Below, piece after piece: positions 38,170-47,159 of a stretch of DNA of 64,000 bases. Both the position numbers and the translations under genes were made by a program. Below the pieces are notes generated by a model. It did no database searches, was not told where the DNA came from, and saw only the letters and a program-made list of their open reading frames with translations. The first letter of the stretch is position 1. Each line of letters opens with the position of its first letter. The DNA is from Emticicia oligotrophica DSM 17448 (GTDB lineage: Bacteria; Bacteroidota; Bacteroidia; Cytophagales; Spirosomataceae), in contig NC_018749.1 in the NCBI RefSeq assembly GCF_000263195.1, positions 36,313 through 100,312 of the forward strand, in the 5' to 3' direction.

Positions 38170-39062
38170 ATTTTTTTCTTTTTATCAAAACTAAAAGTTC
38201 TTGAAATATTAAACCCATAATGAACATCTCCTTTGGCCCAATTCCCTTCTGTTTGCCCAATAAACTGTCTTTCAATCATGCCAAGTGAATTGGTAAAATG
38301 TAATTGGAAAACGTGTCCACCAGTTTCAATATCAAAACCCATTGACAAAGAATTGTAATAATTCGGGTTTGTTGGAATACCCGGTTCAAGGCTCATAGGT
38401 AAACGATAAAAGTATTCGGCATTGAAAGAAGTACGCTTGCTAATTTTTACACGTCCGCCTATGCCCACTGCCATAATATCGTTAGGTTCAGTATCTAATT
38501 CTACTTTATTTCTATGAATAAAAGTTGGCGTAAGTTGTAATGAAAGACGCTCTCCAAATTTTCTAGCTATCAATAATTGACCTGTATAGGTTAAACGTTC
38601 TAAATTATTGTAAAACCTAAATTGTGGGCTTGTCGTAAGTGATATAGCATCGACAGAACCAAAAGCAGTAATACTAACTGGGCTTCCTCCTTTAGCTTGT
38701 CTTAATACTTTATATTTGGCGAAATAATCAAAAGTTTTTTGAGTGGTACTTCTTCCAATTCCTACCATTAAAAAATCAGTTAAACCATACTCAAGTCCAA
38801 TACGCATAGTTGCTTGGTCAAGTCCAAAGAAATTATACGCTCCATCATTTAATTTTCCAAATCGGTGGGAAATTCTAAAATCTAAATGATTCTTAGAGAT
38901 AGTCTCAACAGAATGACCGTTAATAATTCTCGTAGATTTGAATGTAGCTGAACTATACGTCTTTTTGGGTTTAACAGTTTTGTCAAGCTCATCAAGTAAA
39001 TCTTGTGCTTGTGCCGAAGCACAAAACATCATAATACAAATGGCAATTAGCTCTTTTTTCAT
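38166..39062 (-). CDS. DUF5777-family outer-membrane beta-barrel protein
   Basis: Secreted 298-residue protein (signal peptide ending CASAQAQ). The body is a chain of amphipathic beta strands (HLDFRISHRFG, MRIGLEYGLTDFLMVGIG, YYNSLSMGFDIETGG, HVFQLHFTNSLGM) ending in aromatic strands, as in DUF5777 barrels found beside YceI and cytochrome genes. The exact function is unknown; a porin or a structural partner of periplasmic redox proteins is possible. It sits directly after the Rieske gene (start at 39062, Rieske stop at 39063). Confidence 0.82.
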   Translation of the reverse strand: MKKELIAICIMMFCASAQAQDLLDELDKTVKPKKTYSSATFKSTRIINGHSVETISKNHLDFRISHRFGKLNDGAYNFFGLDQATMRIGLEYGLTDFLMVGIGRSTTQKTFDYFAKYKVLRQAKGGSPVSITAFGSVDAISLTTSPQFRFYNNLERLTYTGQLLIARKFGERLSLQLTPTFIHRNKVELDTEPNDIMAVGIGGRVKISKRTSFNAEYFYRLPMSLEPGIPTNPNYYNSLSMGFDIETGGHVFQLHFTNSLGMIERQFIGQTEGNWAKGDVHYGFNISRTFSFDKKKKI

Positions 39063-39482
39063 TTAGGGTGTTACGGTTAAAATATTTCCAGAAAGCGACG
39101 TTTTATAAATTCCTAAACCTTTTTTTCCTTCGGTATTTAGTCCTTTCCCAGATACATCGAATCTTGCTCCGTGTGCAGAGCAATACCATTCATTATTTTT
39201 AAAACTTATCTGTGTTCTTCCTTCATGACTACAAGTAAGTGTGGCAGCAATATAGTTACCATTGTATTTTGCTACTACAATTCCATTAGTTACTACATAC
39301 CCCCCTTCATTTTTCAAAGCAGCATTTGCTGGTAATGACAAATCTAAAGTTGCCGTCCCCGATGGGGTTACGCCAGTTTCATTGACACAGCTATCAAGTG
39401 TATAAAGTGCCATCAAAGCAGCTCCGGTGAATCCCATCTTTTTAAGAAATTCATTTCTACTAATTTTCTCTTCTAAGTTCAT
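39063..39482 (-). CDS. Rieske-type [2Fe-2S] protein, exported
   Basis: 139 residues. The N-terminus SRNEFLKKMGFTGAALMALYTLDSC combines a membrane-targeting stretch with a possible lipobox Cys. The Rieske cluster motifs are LTCSHEGR (CxH) and EWYCSAHGARFD (CxxH). The domain is a soluble high-potential electron carrier. It is first in the Rieske-DUF5777-YceI-cytochrome set on the minus strand, an arrangement pointing to a periplasmic electron-transfer chain. Confidence 0.9.
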   Translation of the reverse strand: MNLEEKISRNEFLKKMGFTGAALMALYTLDSCVNETGVTPSGTATLDLSLPANAALKNEGGYVVTNGIVVAKYNGNYIAATLTCSHEGRTQISFKNNEWYCSAHGARFDVSGKGLNTEGKKGLGIYKTSLSGNILTVTP

Positions 39483-39636
39483 ACTTAAATAAGTGTTTAT
39501 TTATATAACTGAATACGTACGATTCTCCGTATTTGCTTCCTATAAGTAAGTTTTTTAATCATTCTTTAATTAATAAGTATTGGTGAAATTTACTTCTGCT
39601 TCATCATATTTAGCTTATTTAGAATTCTTTATAAAC

Positions 39637-39667
39637 AAAAAGCCTGTGTTGAATACACAGGCTTTCA
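39637..39667. terminator. Strong intrinsic terminator
   Basis: AAAGCCTGTGT, loop TGAAT, ACACAGGCTTT, flanked by A-run and T-run on either side, so it works in both directions. It lies just after the stop of the 39686-40939 gene on the minus strand and separates it from the Rieske set. Confidence 0.85.
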
Positions 39668-39685
39668 TAAGAATCATATAATTAA

Positions 39686-40939
39686 TCACTTACTTTTAAA
39701 ATCAATCATGATTGAACCATTCAAACGAAAAACTCCTCCAGAATTTACATAATCAACCTCTCTGAAATTATAAATATATGTCGGTGTTAAAATAAACGAA
39801 ACATTTCTTTGCTTATACTGTACTCCAGCACCGAGAATCATATTATGCAAAGTGTTTTTGGCTGCATAAGTATTGAAATTAGTATATATTTCTTCTCCTT
39901 GATAATATGTTTCAAATTTTATATTTTGATATAATTTTAGGTCTAAATGAGTACCAAAAGAGAACTTAAAATCAAATTTTCGATTAATTGGGATATAATA
40001 GTTCAAAGCAATAGGTAACTCTAAAATTGATGTATTAATACCTATTTCCGTCAAAGCATCATAGTTTTTAGGTACTTTAGAGTTGTAGGTCTGTACAAAA
40101 TTTTGACCTGTTTGTTGATTAAATTGCTGCGGAGAGCCATATTCTAAGTTTGGATATTTATTAAAACCCAATCCGGCTGAAAGCCCCAAACTTGGTGTAA
40201 GAAATAACTCCGTCATTGGCCCTAAATTTACTTCACCCGCAATACTAACAGAACTCGAAAGGCCAAATCGTGTTTGCAATTTTGGCCACTGAAACTTTCG
40301 TTTAGTTGAACTTGGCATGGCTTGTTGAGCTTCTACTTTAGGGCTTTTCAAAGTATTGACAGAATCTTTTTTTTCACCGATTACCGATGATTCATCATTC
40401 ACCAAACTGGTTTGAACTACTTTCTTTTCACCTAAATTTTCCTCTAAGGTTTTTACTGATTCACTTCTCTCCTCAGAAGACTTCTCTATTTTTTGAGGTT
40501 CTGCTGTCTTTTTGGAATCATCATCGCTTTTCGCAACAAAAGCACTATTTCTTAGCAATTGGCTATTATCTTTTCCAGAAAAAGTCAATAATTTCTTATC
40601 TTCATTAGCCTTGTAATACACATATTTTTCTACAATAATCGTATCTCGATGAACTATCGTTTGCGTATTTATCAATGATTTATTTTGTTGAATAGTAGTA
40701 ATCTTATCATTCAAAATTTCTATTTGATTATGGTTTTCAATAAGCTCTTTTAAACTAAAAAGCAATAAAATTGAAGTAATTGTAGCATAAAAAGGCAATG
40801 CATATTTACGCCAAAAATCAATATACCACGGAACTGGCATTTGTTGTTTGAGGTTTTTCCAAACATTTTCGCTAACTGGTTTATTGATACTCTCCAGTTT
40901 TTCTTTTATTTTTTTATCAAATAATTCGCTTGATGACAT
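39686..40939 (-). CDS. Membrane-anchored protein with outer-membrane-barrel-like C-terminal domain, partner of ECF sigma factor
   Basis: The 417-residue protein has a ~45-residue cytoplasmic N-terminus, a transmembrane helix (ALPFYATITSILLLFSL, about 46-63), a charged coiled linker (about 65-200) and a C-terminal region of amphipathic beta strands (GLSSSVSIAGEVNLG, LSAGLGFNKYP, FKFSFGTHLDLKLY, VSFILTPTYIYNF). Its gene lies four bases after an ECF sigma gene. The anatomy (inside N-terminus, helix, large outside domain) suggests an anti-sigma-like regulator or sigma-controlled envelope protein, but no known anti-sigma motif is clear. Confidence 0.65.
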   Translation of the reverse strand: MSSSELFDKKIKEKLESINKPVSENVWKNLKQQMPVPWYIDFWRKYALPFYATITSILLLFSLKELIENHNQIEILNDKITTIQQNKSLINTQTIVHRDTIIVEKYVYYKANEDKKLLTFSGKDNSQLLRNSAFVAKSDDDSKKTAEPQKIEKSSEERSESVKTLEENLGEKKVVQTSLVNDESSVIGEKKDSVNTLKSPKVEAQQAMPSSTKRKFQWPKLQTRFGLSSSVSIAGEVNLGPMTELFLTPSLGLSAGLGFNKYPNLEYGSPQQFNQQTGQNFVQTYNSKVPKNYDALTEIGINTSILELPIALNYYIPINRKFDFKFSFGTHLDLKLYQNIKFETYYQGEEIYTNFNTYAAKNTLHNMILGAGVQYKQRNVSFILTPTYIYNFREVDYVNSGGVFRLNGSIMIDFKSK

Positions 40940-40943
40940 TGCT

Positions 40944-41519
40944 TTAAATTATTGTTTGTCTTGCCATGTATTCACTTATCCATACTTGTAATTTAGTTCG
41001 TGCTTTGAAAATATTTGCACGTACTGCACTTTCTGTGACTCCTAACATTTCAGATATTTCTTTGTAGGAATAACCTTCTACAGCTGATAATGAAAAAACT
41101 GTACGATAAACTGGCGTTAATCTCTGTATAAATGCCATAATTTCTTCTGCAGAAATTAAGTCAAACTCTATATCATTTGTGTGTATTTCTTTGGCAGAGT
41201 CTAAATCAGTAAAATCTACTTTTGAATGATGTTTTCTAAAGTAATCTATAGCAGAATTGACCATTATAGTACGAAACCATGCATCAAAAGACTGGTTTGT
41301 ATCATATTTATCTATATTATTAAAGATTTTTAAGAAGCCATCACTAAGCATTTCTTCTGCTTCAATCTCATTAACGGCATATCTTAAGCAAATGTTTTTT
41401 GCAAAATTTGCATAATTTTCATACAATTCTTTCTGGTCTAATTGACGCCTTCGTTTACAGCCATCAATCACATCTGGCAGATAAAATTTTTTATTTCTTC
41501 TTCTAAAAAGCACACGCAA
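40944..41519 (-). CDS. ECF-type RNA polymerase sigma factor
   Basis: 191 residues. Region 2 is visible as LYENYANFAKNICLRY with EAEEMLSDGFLKIFNNIDKYD and FDAWFRTIMVNSAIDYFRK; region 4 as LTPVYRTVFSLSAVEGYSYKE with ISEMLGVTESAVRANIFKAR. There is no region 1.1 or 3. It is transcribed with the membrane-anchored barrel gene downstream and divergently from the cytochrome operon, 365 bp from its start. It could control either the adjacent envelope protein or the cytochrome genes; the sequence does not decide. Confidence 0.93.
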   Translation of the reverse strand: MRVLFRRRNKKFYLPDVIDGCKRRRQLDQKELYENYANFAKNICLRYAVNEIEAEEMLSDGFLKIFNNIDKYDTNQSFDAWFRTIMVNSAIDYFRKHHSKVDFTDLDSAKEIHTNDIEFDLISAEEIMAFIQRLTPVYRTVFSLSAVEGYSYKEISEMLGVTESAVRANIFKARTKLQVWISEYMARQTII

Positions 41520-41773
41520 GAATAGGTTAATAGTTAGTCAATAAGAATTACGGCGATTTACTAAATTTTGCTTCCTAATAGCTGATTTTTATTAGTTACT
41601 CAGTTAATTATGAAGATGCAGGAAGAATAATATCCCGCCAATAATTAATAAAATATAAAAAAAAATGCAAACGAGGAAGCAAATTAAAAAAATATCCGTA
41701 TTTAACTATGAGAATTGATTTTTTCAATAAATTAGACAAAGGAAGTACAACAAAATCATATTTAAAGCATTCA

Positions 41774-41808
41774 TTTACTGGCTAAAAAAATACTCAACGT
41801 CCAGTAAA
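41774..41808. promoter_or_regulatory. Inverted repeat in the divergent sigma/cytochrome-operon gap
   Basis: TTTACTGG (41774-41781) and CCAGTAAA (41801-41808), 19 bases apart, lie about 75 bp before the ccsBA start in a 365-bp gap without genes. It may be an operator or leader hairpin of the 41.9-54.5 kb operon. No clear -33/-7 pair was found there. Confidence 0.4.
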
Positions 41809-41884
41809 CCCCATATTGATTAGTCACTATCCCTCAGTTTGTGTATTATTCTTAAATTATTTGAATTCCCTATTTTTTGAGTCG

Positions 41885-44800
41885 ATGATAAATAAAATTC
41901 AAAAGTTTTTTACGGCCCTAACATCTACGCGAGCGGCTGGCATGTACTTCTTGTTATTTGCCGCAGCTATTGGCGTAGCTACTTTTATTGAAAATGATTT
42001 TGGAACAAGTTCTGCTCAAGAGGTAGTCTTTCGAACTAAATGGTTTGAGATTTTATTATTTTTATTTGGACTTTCTATTCTTGCTAATGTTTGGCGATAT
42101 AAACTAATTGCTCAACGCAAATGGGCTTCACTCTGCTTTCACCTTTCTATTATTATTATCTTAATCGGAGCCGCCATCACTCGATATGCAGGTAGCGAAG
42201 GCATGATGCACATTCGTGAAGGACAAACAACTAATAAGTATTTATCGACGGAAAGTTATCTTAAATTTCAAGTATTATTCAACGAAAAAACTTATTCATT
42301 CGAAGAACCTGCCTTTTTTTCAAGTTTGGGCAATAATTCTTTTGAAAATTCTTATCAAATAGGCAATAATATCATTGAGGTTAAACTTAATGGTTTCTTA
42401 CCTAATCCCGTACAAAAAGCCATACCTGACCCTTCGGGAGTCCCAATGGTAAAAGTAGTTGTGGCTGGTAATGGCGGTCGAGAAGAATACTTTGTAAAAC
42501 AAGGCGAACAAGCCACAATCAATGGTGTTCATTTCAATTTTACTGGCCAACTTGTAGAAGGTGATTTTAATATCAATTTAGAAAATGGCTCTTTGATTTT
42601 TCAGACCAATCAAACGGTTAATCAAACGGTGATGGCCACACAAAAAAGCGATACTCTGGCTGGTAACGTTTCTCATCCTTTAATGCTTCGTTCGCTTTAT
42701 TCGGTGGCAGGAAGTAGCTTCGTAATAGGTGATTTTATTGAAAAAGGTATCCTAAAAATAGAATCTGCGAGTAATAAAGTCAAAAATGAAAGTTTGGTTG
42801 GATTAAATCTTTCGGTAAAAGTGAATGGTAAAACTCAAGAAGCATTGATAATGGGCAGAAAAGGAGATGAAGGCGAAGCTAATATCTTATCATTTGAGTA
42901 TTTGAAAATTGCAATCAGCTATGGTTCAAAAATTGAAGAGTTACCTTTTTCCATTTTATGTAAAGATTTTATTCTTGAAAAATATCCGGGTACAGAAAAT
43001 CCTTCTTCCTATGCAAGTGAGGTAAAATTGATTGATTCTTCGAATGGGGTTAATCAAGATTATAGAATTTTTATGAATAATATTCTCGATTATGGAGGAT
43101 ATAGATTCTTCCAATCTTCTTTCGACCAAGACGAATTTGGTACTTATTTAAGTGTAAACCATGATTATTGGGGCACTTTGGTTTCATATATTGGCTATGC
43201 TCTACTCACAATTGGTTTATTTCTAAATTTTTTCGATAAAAAAAGTAGATTTGCTTATCTGTTAAGAAAACTCAAAGAATTTCAATCAACTGCGAGTAGT
43301 ATTATTCTATTTGGATTATTTTCCACAAGCGTTTGGGCAAACGAGGGAGTTCAAATATCAAAAGAACACGCCACTGCTTTTGGGAAACTCGCTGTACAAG
43401 ACCATAATGGTCGAGTAAAACCTGTCAATACGTACGCCAATGAGATTTTAAGAAAGATTTCAAAAAAAGAATCCTTATTTGACCTAAGTGCAGAACAAAT
43501 AATTCTTTCCATGATTTTGTCGCCCGACCAATGGACGCAATCAAAAATAATACAAGTGCCAAACCACCCCGAAATCAGGAAAATTCTGAATTCTGAGGAA
43601 AATATGCTGAGTTATGCCGCATTTTTTAATCAAGATGGAAATTACTTGTTAGAATCCCATGTAAAAAGTGCTCAGTCGATGATGCCAAAAGACCAAGGCA
43701 CTTTTGAAAAGGCTGTTATTAAGTTAGATGAAAAAATCAACATAGTAAACATGGTTTTTTCGGGTAGTTTGTTTAGACTTTTTCCGCAACCAAACGATAG
43801 CACCAATACTTGGCTTTCGGCGGCAGAAATCATGCATAATCATCAAACTACTGCCAATCAGACTGAAGCACAAGGACTTTTTTTAAATTATATCAATGCT
43901 TTAAGCGAATCGGCTAATAGTGGAAACTTTGCCAAAGCCGATAAAGCTTTGGAAGAAATATCAATCTACCAAAAAAAATATGGAAGTGCCATTATGCCTT
44001 CCGAAACAAAACTGAACGCAGAATTAACACTCAATAAATTAGATGTTTTTAATAGACTCCGCAATGTATATGGAATTCTGAGCTTGGTTCTTACAATTGG
44101 CTTTTTATACGTAACTGTTAAAAAAAATAATCTTACAGCCAAACTTACAAAATATGCCTATTTCACCTTATTGGCTGGTTTTGTTTTTCACACAATTGGC
44201 CTGGGTTTAAGATGGTATATTTCAGGTAGAGCACCTTGGAGTAATGGCTATGAATCAATGATTTACATTGGCTGGACAACCATGTTGGCGGGTCTTCTTA
44301 TTTCTCGAAAATCGCTCGGAGGTTTAGCAGCCACTGCTACCCTTGCTGCAACAGTTTTACTGGTAGCGAGTATGAGTTGGCTCGACCCCGAAATCACGCC
44401 TTTAGTTCCTGTACTAAAATCTTATTGGTTAACCATTCACGTTTCACTCGAAGCGGGAAGTTATGGCTTTTTGATGCTTGGTGCAGTAATTGGAATGCTC
44501 AATTTAATATTAATGATTTTATTGAATGAAAAGAATAAGACCAATACCATCAGAGCCATTAAAGAACTGACAATCGTAAGTGAAATTATCCTAACGGCTG
44601 GTTTAGTAATGATAAGTGTTGGAACCTATTTAGGTGGTGTCTGGGCCAACGAATCTTGGGGTAGATACTGGGGCTGGGATGCCAAAGAAACTTGGGCATT
44701 GGTAACAATTTTAGTTTATGGGTTTATTCTTCACATGAGATTTATCCCAAAATTACAAAGTGTTTATGCGTATAATTTCGCCTCATTATTTGGTTTTGCC

Positions 44801-44971
44801 ACCGTGATAATGACCTATTTGGGTGTAAACTATTATTTATCAGGATTACATTCTTATGCTGCTGGAGACCCCGTTCCTATTCCAGCCGAAGTATATTATA
44901 CAACCATTACACTGACGGCATTGAGTATTTGGGCGTATATCAGCTATAAAAAGAAAATGGCCCGTAGCTAA
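41885..44971 (+). CDS. CcsBA fusion: system II cytochrome c haem exporter/synthetase
   Basis: From the ATG at 41885 the protein has about 1028 residues; an earlier TTG at 41816 would only add a non-conserved tail. The N-terminal ~480 residues are ResB/CcsB-like: membrane segments around YFLLFAAAIGVATF and WFEILLFLFGLSIL, then a periplasmic domain and a further helix. The C-terminal ~270 residues are CcsA with multiple helices and the haem-binding WWD motif WGRYWGWDAKETW. It moves haem to the periplasm and attaches it to CXXCH motifs. Having this gene at the head of an operon with 23- and 40-CXXCH cytochromes suggests a dedicated maturase for a very high haem demand. Confidence 0.93.
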   Translation: MINKIQKFFTALTSTRAAGMYFLLFAAAIGVATFIENDFGTSSAQEVVFRTKWFEILLFLFGLSILANVWRYKLIAQRKWASLCFHLSIIIILIGAAITRYAGSEGMMHIREGQTTNKYLSTESYLKFQVLFNEKTYSFEEPAFFSSLGNNSFENSYQIGNNIIEVKLNGFLPNPVQKAIPDPSGVPMVKVVVAGNGGREEYFVKQGEQATINGVHFNFTGQLVEGDFNINLENGSLIFQTNQTVNQTVMATQKSDTLAGNVSHPLMLRSLYSVAGSSFVIGDFIEKGILKIESASNKVKNESLVGLNLSVKVNGKTQEALIMGRKGDEGEANILSFEYLKIAISYGSKIEELPFSILCKDFILEKYPGTENPSSYASEVKLIDSSNGVNQDYRIFMNNILDYGGYRFFQSSFDQDEFGTYLSVNHDYWGTLVSYIGYALLTIGLFLNFFDKKSRFAYLLRKLKEFQSTASSIILFGLFSTSVWANEGVQISKEHATAFGKLAVQDHNGRVKPVNTYANEILRKISKKESLFDLSAEQIILSMILSPDQWTQSKIIQVPNHPEIRKILNSEENMLSYAAFFNQDGNYLLESHVKSAQSMMPKDQGTFEKAVIKLDEKINIVNMVFSGSLFRLFPQPNDSTNTWLSAAEIMHNHQTTANQTEAQGLFLNYINALSESANSGNFAKADKALEEISIYQKKYGSAIMPSETKLNAELTLNKLDVFNRLRNVYGILSLVLTIGFLYVTVKKNNLTAKLTKYAYFTLLAGFVFHTIGLGLRWYISGRAPWSNGYESMIYIGWTTMLAGLLISRKSLGGLAATATLAATVLLVASMSWLDPEITPLVPVLKSYWLTIHVSLEAGSYGFLMLGAVIGMLNLILMILLNEKNKTNTIRAIKELTIVSEIILTAGLVMISVGTYLGGVWANESWGRYWGWDAKETWALVTILVYGFILHMRFIPKLQSVYAYNFASLFGFATVIMTYLGVNYYLSGLHSYAAGDPVPIPAEVYYTTITLTALSIWAYISYKKKMARS

Positions 44972-44986
44972 AAAAGCTTTTAATAA

Positions 44987-45832
44987 ATGAGTAAAACAGC
45001 ACATAGAATATACTTAGGCTCCATGGCTTTGATTGTAGTGTTTGTTACAATCTATTTGGCTGTATTTGGGAAATCATATTACAATACAACCATCGAAGAA
45101 CGATTTTATCATGCCGACCACAAACTCCTAAAACCAAGTGGAACAATGGGTCATGGTTTGGGCATTTCAGGAACAGTTTTGATGATAATTGGAGTTTTTG
45201 GATACCAAGCTCGTAAATATTTAAAGTCTTTGTCGAAAGTTTGGGTACTTAAACACTGGCTAGAATTCCATATTTTTCTGTGTACACTCGGGCCAATTAT
45301 GGTTCTATTTCATACTTCTTTTAAGTTTGGAGGCTTAGTTTCTATCAGTTTTTGGAGTATGGTTGCGGTGGTTGCCAGTGGTGTAGTAGGGCGTTTTATT
45401 TATTTGCAGATTCCGAGAACAATTCAAGGCCAAGAGCTGAGTTTGCACGAAATTAAAGATATGCGGAGTGAAATGACCGATAAAATAAAAAATGAAATCG
45501 GAACAGAGCGTTTATCAGAAATCATACGTTTGACAGCAATTGCGGCCTTGAAAGGCAATATTTTAAGCCAATATTTTATTGATTGGCAGCTCAAGAAAAC
45601 CATAAAAAAACACCTTAAAAGCTCGCAACTAGAGCCGAGCAAAATAAAAAGTGTGTTATTGCTGGTCGATGATGAGTTAAATATAAGTAGAAAAATTGAA
45701 CGCTTGGTTTTCATGCAGCGAATGTTTCGCTATTGGCACGTAATACATTTACCTTTTGCCATAATCATGCTTGTTATAATGCTTATTCATGTAGTTGTTA
45801 CGTTAGCTTTTGGTTATAGATGGGTATTTTAA
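44987..45832 (+). CDS. Four-helix membrane protein, b-type cytochrome-like
   Basis: 281 residues with about five hydrophobic helices: IYLGSMALIVVFVTIYLAVF, GISGTVLMIIGVFGY, FHIFLCTLGPIMVLFHTSF, SMVAVVASGVVGRFIYL and the last pair-forming LPFAIIMLVIMLIHVVV. Histidines placed in or near helices (H in KHWLEFHIF, VLFHTSF, HVIHLPF, LIHVVV) would suit two b-haems as in ferric-reductase-like or NapC/Nir-associated membrane cytochromes. A cytoplasmic loop of ~90 residues lies between helices four and five. It follows ccsBA by 15 bp and precedes the FAD/Fe-S protein by 4 bp, so it may receive electrons from that protein and pass them across the membrane. Confidence 0.65.
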   Translation: MSKTAHRIYLGSMALIVVFVTIYLAVFGKSYYNTTIEERFYHADHKLLKPSGTMGHGLGISGTVLMIIGVFGYQARKYLKSLSKVWVLKHWLEFHIFLCTLGPIMVLFHTSFKFGGLVSISFWSMVAVVASGVVGRFIYLQIPRTIQGQELSLHEIKDMRSEMTDKIKNEIGTERLSEIIRLTAIAALKGNILSQYFIDWQLKKTIKKHLKSSQLEPSKIKSVLLLVDDELNISRKIERLVFMQRMFRYWHVIHLPFAIIMLVIMLIHVVVTLAFGYRWVF

Positions 45833-45836
45833 GAAT

Positions 45837-47159
45837 ATGAATTTAGAAGAAATACTAATTTACGGCGTTGGTTTTTTGCTATGTGGAATAGTGATGCTTG
45901 TGTATTTGAAGATAGTATCGAAGAAATCAAAAAGCGTTCAAAACAAAATTGAGAAGGCTAAAGAAGAAGGTATTTACGAACCCGTTTCATTATTTCCATT
46001 TATCGACCCTAATGCTTGTATCGGGAGTGGTGCTTGTGTGGCAGCATGCCCCGAAAAAGATATTATCGGAATTGTGGATGACCGTGCTGAGTTAGTAAAT
46101 GCCTCAAATTGCGTGGGTCACGGAGCATGTTTTCATGCTTGCCCCGTTGAAGCGATTTCTTTAAAAATTGGAACCGAAAAACGTGGAGTAGATTTGCCAC
46201 ATGTGAATCAAAACTTTGAAACCAATGTAAAAGGAATTTTTATTGCAGGCGAACTTGGTGGAATGGGTTTGATAAAAAATAGTGTCGAGCAAGGCAAACA
46301 AGCCGTTGATAATATTTATGCCAGCATGGATAAAAACCATCAAGCAACCTACGATTTAGTAATCATAGGAGCAGGACCAGCGGGTATTTCAGCGTCATTG
46401 CAAGCTAAGAAATTAGGTTTAAAGTTCTTAATTGTTGACCAAGATTCACTCGGTGGAACGGTTTTCAACTTTCCGAGAGCCAAAGTTGTCATGACGTCGC
46501 CAATGGATTTACCTCTTCATGGAAAAGTTAAATTATTTGAAACGAGTAAAACAGAGTTACTGGAGCTCTGGCAATCGGTTACGAGTAAAAATGATATATC
46601 AATCGTAGAAAATTGCAAAATAAAAGAGATAGTTAAAGATGATAAAAACTATGTAGTAGTATCAGAAACAGGCACCGAGTTTATCACAAACAGAGTCTTG
46701 TTAGCTATTGGACGAAGGGGTAGCCCGAGAAAATTGAATGTAGTGGGCGAAGAATTGGAAAAAGTAGCCTATCGTTTATTAGAGCCCGAATTAATTCAAA
46801 ACAAACACATATTAGTAGTTGGAGGTGGCGATTCGGCCATCGAAAATGCACTTTTATTGGCTCCTGAAAATCAAGTGACACTCTCGTATAGAAGTGAGAA
46901 TTTTAACAGGCTTAAACCCAAAAATTTAGAACGAATTAAAGAAGCTATTGAGCAAAAGTCTTTGAGAATGGAATTTAGCACACAGGTTCAACAAATAACA
47001 CCCAATGCGGTGATACTCAAAAAGCAAGATGAGCTATTAAAGATTCCTAATGACTTAGTTTACATTTTCGCTGGTGGAGAGTTACCAACCGAATTTTTGA
47101 AAAAATCAGGTATCGAAATAACAAAAAGGTTTGGGTATATCGTAAAATCTCATAAATGA
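45837..47159 (+). CDS. FAD-dependent oxidoreductase with N-terminal ferredoxin-like domain
   Basis: From the ATG at 45837 the protein has about 440 residues; the 45810 start would overlap the previous gene. One N-terminal helix (ILIYGVGFLLCGIVMLVYL) anchors it. Two ferredoxin-like motifs follow, ACIGSGACVAACPEKD and NCVGHGACFHACPVEA; in each the second cluster cysteine is replaced (Ser, His). The rest is a two-dinucleotide-binding (thioredoxin-reductase/GltD-like) domain with VIIGAGPAGISAS and VVGGGDSAIENALL. It probably takes electrons from NAD(P)H. The SxGxxC/HxGxxC form of both motifs appears to be a feature of this family rather than decay. It overlaps the 23-haem cytochrome gene by four bases. 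Confidence 0.85.
   Translation: MNLEEILIYGVGFLLCGIVMLVYLKIVSKKSKSVQNKIEKAKEEGIYEPVSLFPFIDPNACIGSGACVAACPEKDIIGIVDDRAELVNASNCVGHGACFHACPVEAISLKIGTEKRGVDLPHVNQNFETNVKGIFIAGELGGMGLIKNSVEQGKQAVDNIYASMDKNHQATYDLVIIGAGPAGISASLQAKKLGLKFLIVDQDSLGGTVFNFPRAKVVMTSPMDLPLHGKVKLFETSKTELLELWQSVTSKNDISIVENCKIKEIVKDDKNYVVVSETGTEFITNRVLLAIGRRGSPRKLNVVGEELEKVAYRLLEPELIQNKHILVVGGGDSAIENALLLAPENQVTLSYRSENFNRLKPKNLERIKEAIEQKSLRMEFSTQVQQITPNAVILKKQDELLKIPNDLVYIFAGGELPTEFLKKSGIEITKRFGYIVKSHK

Noticed and set aside
39639..39665. TGTGT...ACACA as a fourth AraR operator
   Set aside because: The spacing is five bases, not seven, and the sequence is the stem-loop of a strong terminator with A/T tails.
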